A stretch of 64,000 nt of DNA from Mycobacterium kiyosense (GTDB lineage: Bacteria; Actinomycetota; Actinomycetes; Mycobacteriales; Mycobacteriaceae), in the NCBI GenBank assembly GCA_021654635.1, contig AP025179.1:2852001-2916000 (forward strand), in the 5' to 3' direction. How positions within the stretch are numbered: position 1 is the first letter of the stretch; every line of letters starts with the position of its first letter. A program made the position numbers and the translations under genes. Positions 55,022 to 64,000 of the stretch are shown piece after piece. Under the pieces are notes generated by a model, which saw only the letters and a list, made by a program, of their open reading frames with translations, did not search any database and was not told the DNA's origin.

Positions 55022-55300
55022 TCAGAGGTGCGGGGCTTCGGAGATTTTGCTGTCGGGCTTGCCCAGCGTCTGGCACCACGTCTGCGTCGACGCACGGGTC
55101 GCGGTGACCTTGATGGACTCGGGCTCGGCGCCGCTGGCGTCCTTGAGCATCTTGGTGACTTCTTCGGTCTGCTTCTTCTCGTCTTGCGTCACGAAATCCT
55201 TGCACTTGGTGTCGCCACCGGTGTTGATGACCTGGGAGGGCGAACAGCCGGTGAACATCAGCGTCGCGATGACGATCACGGCCGGTGCAATGCGCTTCAT
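55022..55300 (-). CDS. small lipoprotein, HdeA-like
   Basis: A 92-residue exported lipoprotein. Signal peptide MKRIAPAVIVIATLMFTGC with lipobox LMFTGC (Cys at residue 19). The mature part has two further Cys (TKCKDFVTQDEKKQTEEV and TWCQTLGK), consistent with one disulfide and the HdeA acid-stress chaperone fold seen in mycobacterial homologues. Its role here is inferred from that similarity only. Confidence 0.75.
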   Translation of the reverse strand: MKRIAPAVIVIATLMFTGCSPSQVINTGGDTKCKDFVTQDEKKQTEEVTKMLKDASGAEPESIKVTATRASTQTWCQTLGKPDSKISEAPHL

Positions 55301-55548
55301 CGGTGGCCCTTCTGCAGTCGGGATAGTAGCTACCTAGTACACCCGGGTCGGGATTTCCAAACGCTGCCGGGTCCGGCGATGAGTATTAGCTCCGCGGCCG
55401 GTGGCATGCCGCCCTTCTCCGGCGGACTATCTCCGGCGCGTCGCCGGGGTCGATGGACCGGGCGGTCACCGGCTGATCGAGGCGTTGCGGCTCGCGGTTC
55501 CGTCGCCCGATGTCCGTGGACCACACGGCGAAATCCAGAGTTGGCAGA

Positions 55549-55587
55549 CTCTTGACTGATTCCAGATGAGCGCGAAATATGGGCCGT
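55549..55587 (+). promoter_or_regulatory. furA-katG promoter and FurA-box region
   Basis: CTCTTGACTGATTCCAGA (55549-55566) matches, as far as I recall, the conserved AT-rich element bound by FurA in mycobacterial furA promoters. The TTGACT may be a -35. It lies about 25 bases before the furA start, so FurA can repress its own operon including katG. Confidence 0.65.
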
Positions 55588-56028
55588 GTGTCCTCAGCTC
55601 AGGATTACGCCGAGCAATTGCGATTGGCGGATCTGCGGGTGACGCGACCACGAATCGCGGTGCTGGAGGCGGTGCAGGTTCATCCGCACGCCGACACCGA
55701 CACGATCTTCTCCGCAGTCCGACTCCGCCTGCCTGACGTCTCCCGGCAAGCGGTGTACGACGTCTTGGGCGCTTTGACGTCCGCGGGACTGGTCCGGCGG
55801 ATTCAGCCGTCCGGGTTGGTGGCGCGCTACGAGTCGCGGGTGGGAGACAACCATCATCACGTGGTGTGCCGCTCGTGCGGAGTGATCGCCGATATCGATT
55901 GTGCGGTGGGCGATGCCCCGTGCCTGACGCCGTCGGACGACAACAACGTCTTGGATGGCTTCGTTCTCGACGAGGCCGAAGTCATCTATTGGGGCCTGTG
56001 CCCCGACTGTTCGAGTGTTGATTCCTGA
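55588..56028 (+). CDS. furA: ferric-uptake-type regulator FurA
   Basis: A 146-residue Fur-family repressor. Winged helix at residues 15-80 (LRVTRPRIAVLEAVQVHP; LPDVSRQAVYDVLGALTSAG); dimerisation domain with metal site GDNHHHVVCRSCGVIADIDC and final CPDC, zinc Cys pairs both present. It represses katG and itself, and release follows oxidation. GTG 55588 matches the known FurA start (SSAQDYAEQLR); the ATG at 55579 is upstream in frame and less likely. katG follows 47 bases downstream. Confidence 0.93.
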   Translation: MSSAQDYAEQLRLADLRVTRPRIAVLEAVQVHPHADTDTIFSAVRLRLPDVSRQAVYDVLGALTSAGLVRRIQPSGLVARYESRVGDNHHHVVCRSCGVIADIDCAVGDAPCLTPSDDNNVLDGFVLDEAEVIYWGLCPDCSSVDS

Positions 56029-56060
56029 TCACAACCGTGATCGCAGCCCGTTTCACCTAA

Positions 56061-58292
<2,232 letters not shown>

Positions 58293-58307
58293 CGATTGAT
58301 TGCAGTG

Positions 58308-58341
58308 CGGCACCCCGCGAGCGAGGGCTCGCGGGGTGCCG
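58308..58341 (+). terminator. hairpin after katG
   Basis: CGGCACCCCGCGAGC (58308-58322) and GCTCGCGGGGTGCCG (58327-58341) form a perfect 15-bp stem with a GAGG loop, 16 bases after the katG stop. No T tract follows, as is common for mycobacterial terminators. Confidence 0.75.
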
Positions 58342-58409
58342 TGCGTTCAGCGACACGCGCCCGTCGGCGTTGATCGTTGCAGCGATTGGCCGTGCCGGCG
58401 ATCGACGAT

Positions 58410-59210
58410 TCAGCGATTCAAGTCCCATTGCCCGTAGTCGGACGCCAGGATGTCGTCCACATCCACCCGGATGCCGCCCATGACCGGACCGTCCAGCACT
58501 CGTTGATACAGCACCGCGGCGGGTTCGCGCTGCCCGTGTGACCAGCCGATCGTCTGCCATGCCCAGCGGTGGCCCGGGGTGGACGAGTTGCCGATGACGC
58601 CGTCTCTGATCGCCCACCCGCACACCTGGTAGCTCCCGTAGATACCGGAGCGGCCGACCCCCAAAACCGAGTTGATGCCTCGAAACCACGGCAGCGCAAC
58701 AGAATTCCAGGTATCGGCGTCAATGTCCTCGTCGACGCTGAAGAAGATGGGCGCGGACGGCGGCCCACCGGCGGCAGCGTGCAGACTTTGCGCGGTCTGC
58801 GCGTCGGCGACACCGCCGTCGTACCCGCGGGTGTAATCCGAGGGCGAGTCAGGCCAGCCCGGCTTGCCGTACTGGAAGTTACTGACGATGTGCAGACCGG
58901 CGGCCCGCAGTGAGTCGGCGTACGCGCGGGTAATGGGCTTCGCCTCGAAGTGTGCGCCCGGACGCTCAGTGGATACGTAATTCACCACGCCGTCATATCC
59001 GGCCGCTTTGATCTCCTCGGGCGGGACCCTGCGCTCTGCGAAATCGATCAGCTGGCCGTTGGCGGCCGACGCCTTCGGGGCGCCGCCCGTCGCCGCGAAC
59101 GTCCCCAGGCCCAGCGCGACCGGAACGGCGGAATATCGCAGGGCGGATTTCAGGGCTGCCCGCCGGGTGATCGGGCGCATTTCGCGTTGACCTGGTGATT
59201 CAGCCGGCAT
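58410..59210 (-). CDS. Tat-exported DUF1906 (glycoside-hydrolase-like) protein
   Basis: A 266-residue protein. A twin-Arg signal (PITRRAALKSALRYS) precedes the hydrophobic stretch and a cleavage near ASA-AN. The mature part has the DUF1906 TIM-barrel-like fold: GQLIDFAERRVPPEEIKAAG, GLHIVSNFQYGK, IFFSVDEDIDAD and a final VDVDDILASDYGQWDLNR. Homologues include the mycobacterial Rv2525c type, linked to peptidoglycan. It is convergent with katG. Confidence 0.88.
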   Translation of the reverse strand: MPAESPGQREMRPITRRAALKSALRYSAVPVALGLGTFAATGGAPKASAANGQLIDFAERRVPPEEIKAAGYDGVVNYVSTERPGAHFEAKPITRAYADSLRAAGLHIVSNFQYGKPGWPDSPSDYTRGYDGGVADAQTAQSLHAAAGGPPSAPIFFSVDEDIDADTWNSVALPWFRGINSVLGVGRSGIYGSYQVCGWAIRDGVIGNSSTPGHRWAWQTIGWSHGQREPAAVLYQRVLDGPVMGGIRVDVDDILASDYGQWDLNR

Positions 59211-59335
59211 CGCGCGATGGTAACAAAGCGGCCTCGGCGCCCGGCGTCTTCCTCGGCCGCGACCCCGGTGACCGCCGGCCAGGCCGCCGGATTATTCCGC
59301 GAGCCACAACGGGGCGGTGTCGTTACGATCGTGCT

Positions 59336-60031
59336 GTGCCCGCTCTGAACGTCCGCAAATCGGTTGATCTCGGCTTCGCGGTGATCGCTTCCGTGGTCGC
59401 GTCGTGGTGTGCCGCCGTGTTGCTACCCGCCGGAACGCCCGGTGCGCCGCCCCCGGCCGGCGCGGCGAACTGTCCGGATGTAGAGGTCGTCTTTGCCCGC
59501 GGTCGGCTGGAATCGCCGGGGACCGGGGTGCTGGGCAATGCGTTCATCAATTCATTGAGCTCGAAGGTCGGTGGCCGCAGCATGGGCACCTACGCCGTCA
59601 AGTACCCCGCCGACACCGAGATCGACGTCGGTGCCAACGACATGAGCCGTCACATCCAGTACATGGTCAATAGCTGCCCCAACACCCGTCTGGTCCTCGG
59701 CGGGTATTCGCTGGGCGCCGCGGTCACCGATGTGGTGCTCGCGGTGCCGATGAGCGCGTTCGGATTCGACAGTCCACTGCCCGAAGGCACCGACCAGCAC
59801 ATCGCCGCGGTCGCCTTGTTCGGTAACGGCAGTCAGTGGGTGGGGCCGATCACGAACTTCAACCCGATCTACAACGACCGGACCATCGAGTTGTGCCACG
59901 GTGCTGATCCGATCTGCAATCCCGCCGATCCCAACACCTGGAAAGAGAACTGGCCGCAACACTTGGCCAGCGCTTATGTGAAGGACGGAATGGCCAATCA
60001 GGCCGCCGACTTCGTCGCGGGCAAGCTGTAG
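59336..60031 (+). CDS. cutinase-family secreted esterase (second)
   Basis: A 231-residue protein. Signal peptide or anchor at residues 8-40 (GFAVIASVVASWCAAVLLP). The mature part has VEVVFARGRLESPGTGVLG, the nucleophile GGYSLGAAVTD (GYSLG in place of the usual GYSQG), CHGADPICNP with Asp, and His in WPQHLASAYV. Catalytic residues are present. It differs from the cutinase at 47 kb at most positions outside the motifs. GTG 59336 is the only start close to the signal peptide. Confidence 0.9.
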   Translation: MPALNVRKSVDLGFAVIASVVASWCAAVLLPAGTPGAPPPAGAANCPDVEVVFARGRLESPGTGVLGNAFINSLSSKVGGRSMGTYAVKYPADTEIDVGANDMSRHIQYMVNSCPNTRLVLGGYSLGAAVTDVVLAVPMSAFGFDSPLPEGTDQHIAAVALFGNGSQWVGPITNFNPIYNDRTIELCHGADPICNPADPNTWKENWPQHLASAYVKDGMANQAADFVAGKL

Positions 60032-60043
60032 CGGCAGGCAGTC

Positions 60044-60310
60044 TTAGCTGCGTCGCGCCGACCGGCGGGCGGCGCTGCGGCCTGCGAAGGCGGGTGGCGT
60101 CCGCCGGCCCGCGAGACCGCCCTGGATCCGCCGGGCAATCACCAGCACAGCCAGGCTGGCGGCGGCCCTGCCCACGGCTACTCGACTGGTGCGTCTGCGC
60201 CACGACGTCGGTCGGAGCCGGGGTGCCGACCGACTGCTTGCGTGTCGGCCGACTTGATAACCGGTGCCTAGAGCCGTCACCAGTGCGAACGCGACCAGAA
60301 GCGCCGTCAT
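60044..60310 (-). CDS. small membrane protein, Arg-rich
   Basis: An 88-residue protein with one N-terminal helix (ALLVAFALVTALGTGYQVG) and a second weak one (AAASLAVLVIARRIQGGL), joined by Arg-rich segments. No family recognised. ATG 60310 is used; a TTG start lies three codons upstream. It is convergent with the cutinase gene. Confidence 0.45.
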   Translation of the reverse strand: MTALLVAFALVTALGTGYQVGRHASSRSAPRLRPTSWRRRTSRVAVGRAAASLAVLVIARRIQGGLAGRRTPPAFAGRSAARRSARRS

Positions 60311-61127
60311 GAGGATCAAGCGTCCTTGGTCGGGGTTGCGGCACGGTCACACCGCAGCTACGCCTCGGCCACCGATGCCGCAACGCTCGTGCCCCGGGAG
60401 GTCGCCCAGCAAACCTTTCGTCGGCGTCGGCCGACCGGGAATAAAATCACCGCGAGAATAACGCGGCAGCCGTCGGGGCCGAAAAAGCAAAGCGAACGCA
60501 AAATAATCACGGTGAGTGAAATTATTGCTGGCGAGATAGATAATTTCACCATGCGGCGTTCTCTTCGCTGGAATGCCGACTGTGTGCTAAGGGCCGCTCC
60601 GGCGGCGGTGATTTCCTGACGTCGGACACGGCGCCGGGGCGGGTGATCGCGGAGTTGCGGCGGGAGCGTCGGGAGTCAACGTCGGCAGGCCATGTCGGGC
60701 GCGCAGTGCCGGCCTGCGTAACCCACTCCCCGGCCGGCCCGGAAAAGCAAAGCAGGAAACCGGAATTCACCGGTTATGCGCGTGTACTTCGAGGTCGCAC
60801 GCCGTGCGGCGGCCGAGGCCGCGCGGCTGAGAATGCGTGGGGTGATCGGCCGCCGGCCGTGCCCCCGCCGCTACCCGCAGGCTGCCGTCCGCGGGCCGCG
60901 GCGAAACCAATTCATCATGCCATCGCATCCTGCGTTGAAACTGCGTGAAATCTATGAGGTTCATGTGACTAAAAATCAACGGGATTATTGCCAAAACATC
61001 AAGATCAGGGTGTTCTGGCCCCGCGGCGGCGTTGAGCCGATCGGTGCCGAGTCAATAGCGTGTCGAAATAACGGCGACACACAGACGTGCCGTGTCGAAC
61101 TTTCCCAATCATCACTGGAGGAATTCC
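60311..61127. other. long leader / promoter region of the PE-PPE cassette
   Basis: About 800 bases without a gene I can support; open frames here are short or change composition abruptly. It includes AT-rich stretches (60480-60560) and two copies of an AAAAGCAAAGC motif preceded by a C-rich run (60482-60493 and 60743-60753). The ribosome site GGAGG (61117-61121) for the PE gene is at its right end. Confidence 0.45.
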
Positions 61128-61427
61128 ATGTCTTTCGTGCGGACTTATCCGGAACACTTGGCGGCCGCCGCCAGCAACCTGCAGTCGCTGGGCGCGGCAC
61201 TGAACGTCGGGAGTGCTGCCGCGGCGGGTCCGATCACCGGCGTGGTGCCGGCCGCCGTCGACGAGGTGTCCATCCTGACCGCGGCGCAGTTCGCCACGCA
61301 CGGTCAGCGGTTCCAGGAGTTGAGCGCCCAGGCCGCCAGGATCCAGGCGACGCTGGCCGCGACCCTGGCCACCAGTGGTGGTTCGTACGCCGCGACCGAG
61401 GCGGCCAACGCCGCCTCGGCGGGCTGA
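61128..61427 (+). CDS. PE family protein
   Basis: A 99-residue PE protein consisting of the PE domain alone: MSFVRTYPEHLAAAASNLQS and the two long helices up to AATEAANAASAG, with the YAATEAANA segment that includes the ESX export signal (YxxxE). It is expected to pair with the PPE protein encoded 39 bases downstream and leave through an ESX (type VII) system. Confidence 0.93.
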   Translation: MSFVRTYPEHLAAAASNLQSLGAALNVGSAAAAGPITGVVPAAVDEVSILTAAQFATHGQRFQELSAQAARIQATLAATLATSGGSYAATEAANAASAG

Positions 61428-61466
61428 GTCCAGGCATTAGTCGAAATCAGCTAGGGAGTCGGTGCA

Positions 61467-62657
61467 GTGGTGGATTACGGGTTGTTGCCGCCTGAAGTGA
61501 ACTCAGCGCGGATCTACGCCGGGCCGGGTGCGGCCTCGTTGGTGACGGCGGCCACGGCGTGGAGCAATTTGGCGGCCGATTTTCAGGCCGCGGCGACGGG
61601 GCATCGTTCGGTGATCGAGGCGTTGACGACGGGGCAGTGGCTGGGTCCGGCCTCAGCCCAGTTGGTCTCGGCGGTCTCGCCGTTTATCACCTGGTTGTCC
61701 AACAGTGCCGACCAGGCCGCGGAGGCGGCGAGTCAGGCGGGTGCGGCGGCCAGTGCGTACGAGCAGGCGTTCGCGGCCAGTGTGCCACCGGCGTTGATCG
61801 CGGCTAATCGGGCGGAGGTGGCTCAGCTCACCGCGGCCAACATCCTGGGGCAGTACAGTTCGGCGATCTCGGCGCTCGAGGCGCAGTACGCGGAGTTCTG
61901 GGCCCAGGATTCGCAGGCCATGTACACCTATGCGAGCAGTTCCGCGCAGGCGACGCGGGTCTCGGAGCTGTCGGCCCCCGCGGAGGTGGCCCAACCCGCC
62001 GGGTTGGTCGACCAGGCGCTGGCAGTGTTCAAGGCCGAGGGGCAGGCGGTACAGACCCAGCTCAACAACGCGGGCGCGCAGATCGTGCCGCGGTTCAGCG
62101 ACGTCATCAAGACGCTGTCCGCGCCGCTCAACGGCCAGGGCACCGCGATCGACCAGTGGATCGTGGCCAATACGCCGTTCGACGACATCGTCCCGCTGTA
62201 CAGCAAGTACCTGTCGCCTTACGTGAACTCGCTCGCGGCCATGTTGCAGGTGACGCAATCCTTCGGACAGAACAGCAGTGGTATATCCGCGCTCGCCAAC
62301 CTGGCCAAGCCGGCCGCGTCGGCGGCAAAGGCGGCGGAGGGTGCGGCGTCGGCGGCCGGTGCGGCGGCATCCGGTGCCGGGCAGGCCGCTGCCGGTGCGG
62401 CGGCCAACCTCGGCGGTGTGGCGGCGGGTCTGGGCAAGGCCATTCCGATCGGCGGGTTGTCCGCCCCGGCTGGCTGGGTGCCGTGGCACGCCACCACCAG
62501 CCCGGGCGTGGCTTCGGCGATTCCGGCTGCGGCCGAAGCCAACAGTTTCCCGATGGCACCCCCGTTCGGGCAGTTCGTCAACGGCGGTTACGGCCGTAAT
62601 CAGCCGACGTACGGATTCAAGCCCTCGGTCATGGCCAAGCCGCCGGCCGCCGGGTAA
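61467..62657 (+). CDS. PPE family protein (SVP-like), partner of the PE protein
   Basis: A 396-residue PPE protein. PPE domain at residues 1-175 (DYGLLPPEVNSARIYAGPGA; WLGPASAQLV; YAEFWAQDSQAMY). The conserved motif is GGLSAPAGW, that is S-A-P where SVP is usual. The C-terminus ends NQPTYGFKPSVMAKPPAAG. It forms a PE-PPE pair with the upstream gene. The start is GTG 61467 (GTG 61470 is next to it). A paralogous PPE gene follows after 66 bases. Confidence 0.93.
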   Translation: MVDYGLLPPEVNSARIYAGPGAASLVTAATAWSNLAADFQAAATGHRSVIEALTTGQWLGPASAQLVSAVSPFITWLSNSADQAAEAASQAGAAASAYEQAFAASVPPALIAANRAEVAQLTAANILGQYSSAISALEAQYAEFWAQDSQAMYTYASSSAQATRVSELSAPAEVAQPAGLVDQALAVFKAEGQAVQTQLNNAGAQIVPRFSDVIKTLSAPLNGQGTAIDQWIVANTPFDDIVPLYSKYLSPYVNSLAAMLQVTQSFGQNSSGISALANLAKPAASAAKAAEGAASAAGAAASGAGQAAAGAAANLGGVAAGLGKAIPIGGLSAPAGWVPWHATTSPGVASAIPAAAEANSFPMAPPFGQFVNGGYGRNQPTYGFKPSVMAKPPAAG

Positions 62658-62723
62658 CCGACCGAATCATCGCAGTGGTCGCGGATCCGACGCGACCCAT
62701 CAGGCATGAGGGGATAGCGAGCG

Positions 62724-63923
62724 ATGGTCGATTACGGCCTGCTGCCGCCCGAGGTCAATTCCGGGCGCATCTACACCGGTCCGGGGGCCGGTCCGTTGCT
62801 GGCCGCAGCAGCGGCGTGGAGTGGGCTGTCCGGCGATCTGCTTGCCGCGGCGGCCGGACATCGGTCGGTGATCACCGAGTTGACGGGGGGCCCCTGGCTC
62901 GGGCCGGCCTCCAAGGCGCTGGTCTCTGCGGTGACTCCGTTCATCGCCTGGCTGGAAAGCACCGGGAACGAGGCCGCTGCGGCCGCCAGTCAGTCCTACG
63001 CGGCCGCGGCCGCCTACGAGACGGCCTTTGCCAGCAGTGTGCCGCCACCGGTGATCGCGGCTAACCGGGCACTGCTGGCGGCGCTGGTCGCGACCAACTT
63101 CCTGGGGCAGAACACTCCCGCGATCGCCGCGACCGAGGCCCTCTATGCCGAATTCTGGGCCCAGGACGCGGCCGCCATGTACAACTACGCCGGCAGCGCG
63201 GCGGCCGCCACCCAACTCAACGAGTTGCCCGAACCGGCCGAGGTCACCAACCCCGCCGGAGTGCTGGACCAAGCCAACGCGACGGTGCAGAGCGCGGGTC
63301 AGGCGGTACAGGCGCAACTCAACAACGTGGGCTCGCAGGTGGTCCCCCGCATCGGCGAAATACTGCAGACGCTGTCCTCGCCGCTCAACGGTCAGGGCAC
63401 CGCGATCGACCAGTGGATTGTGGCCAACACCCCGCTCGACGACATCGTCCCGCTCTACTCCAAATACATTTCCCCGTACATCAACTCGGTCGCCGCCTTC
63501 GAAACCGCGACGCTGGCCTTCTCCAATGACGCCGCCGGCATCCCGGCCATCATCAACGTCGTCGGCGGTATCATTCCGGCGGCAGAGGCGGCAAAGGGTG
63601 CGGCTCAGGCCGCGGGGGCGGCTGCGGCCGGCGCCGCGACCAAGGTCGGCAGCGTGGCAGCCGGCCTGGGCAGGGCCGTTCCACTCGGCGGACTGTCGGT
63701 GCCGGCGAGCTGGACCACCTTGTCCGGTGCGACCGGTCCCGCGGGAGTGGCGTCGGTATCCAACAGCACTGCGCTGCCGGCCGCCGTCGAAACCGTTGCC
63801 GCGACCGGCAACACCCCGGTCGCCCCACCGTTCGGCCGGTTCATCAACGCGGGTAATGGGCGCAAGACGCCGTCCTACGGTTTCCGGCTCACCTTTATGA
63901 CGAGGCCGCCGGCGGCCGGCTGA
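62724..63923 (+). CDS. PPE family protein (SVP subgroup), tandem paralogue
   Basis: A 399-residue PPE protein. It shares with the preceding gene the PPE domain (VDYGLLPPEVNSGRIYTGPG), the linker block LNGQGTAIDQWIVANTPLDD, and the end KTPSYGFRLTFMTRPPAAG. The SVP motif GGLSVPASW is intact. The two genes are clearly a tandem duplication that has diverged in the middle. It has no dedicated PE gene and may share the PE at 61.1 kb. Confidence 0.93.
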   Translation: MVDYGLLPPEVNSGRIYTGPGAGPLLAAAAAWSGLSGDLLAAAAGHRSVITELTGGPWLGPASKALVSAVTPFIAWLESTGNEAAAAASQSYAAAAAYETAFASSVPPPVIAANRALLAALVATNFLGQNTPAIAATEALYAEFWAQDAAAMYNYAGSAAAATQLNELPEPAEVTNPAGVLDQANATVQSAGQAVQAQLNNVGSQVVPRIGEILQTLSSPLNGQGTAIDQWIVANTPLDDIVPLYSKYISPYINSVAAFETATLAFSNDAAGIPAIINVVGGIIPAAEAAKGAAQAAGAAAAGAATKVGSVAAGLGRAVPLGGLSVPASWTTLSGATGPAGVASVSNSTALPAAVETVAATGNTPVAPPFGRFINAGNGRKTPSYGFRLTFMTRPPAAG

Positions 63924-64000
63924 GCGGTCAGGGTGGCGCTCGAAGATATGCACCGGCCCGGGCTCGGCTGCTAGGGTGCGTTGCTAATGCCCGAAATGGA

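Overview
The window comes from a mycobacterium, most likely a slow-growing species. It carries PE and PPE genes of the SVP type, an MmpL-family transporter, a furA-katG pair, cutinase-like secreted esterases, PIN and MazF toxin-antitoxin modules, GAF-ANTAR regulators and uniformly GC-rich codon use. The species cannot be fixed from the sequence alone. No rRNA or tRNA gene and no CRISPR array was seen.

Layout. 1-6.5 kb: end of an MmpL transporter fused to an FHA domain, a MazEF-type module, a small secreted protein, a G3E (CobW-like) GTPase, a TesB-type thioesterase, a quinone-oxidoreductase-like enzyme and a divergent cold-shock gene. 6.6-9.1 kb: three consecutive GAF-ANTAR genes. 9.4-29 kb: an accessory island. 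It holds a macro-domain protein, a recombinase / HTH / zinc-finger recombinase-like trio behind a near-perfect palindrome, a complete but broken Qat antiphage locus (qatA-qatB-qatC-qatD; KAP NTPase, QatB, QueC-like, TatD-like), an IS21-family element inside qatC, an orphan membrane protein, one MazEF-like and two VapBC modules, an HXXEE membrane protein, an IS110 remnant and an FHA protein. Three same-orientation copies of a two-block repeat lie at module boundaries on the 22-26 kb side. 29-46.5 kb: chromosomal-type genes (TetR with divergent membrane protein, ZIP transporter, ATP-grasp enzyme plus serine hydrolase, secreted FKBP, hydrolase, GGDEF protein, methyltransferase, aldo/keto reductase, M42 peptidase, zwf, hrpA). 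46.5-64 kb: a secreted repeat protein, two cutinase-like proteins, a PPE-SHOCT protein, lipid and glycosyl-transfer genes (acyltransferase, then glycosyltransferase / methyltransferase / cyclase-fold protein), furA-katG, a Tat-exported DUF1906 protein and a PE-PPE-PPE cassette at the right edge.

How they work together. The Qat genes form one overlapping operon directly downstream of the recombinase trio and a zinc-ribbon protein, so defence cargo and mobility genes appear to travel together. The Qat operon is interrupted by an in-frame TGA in qatA, two frameshifts in qatC and the IS21 insertion. However, most broken genes here and elsewhere (a membrane protein at 30 kb, a cyclase-fold gene at 53 kb, istA, istB) are broken by one-base changes, mostly in homopolymer runs. 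Some of these may therefore be residual long-read assembly errors. The IS insertion is too large to be one.
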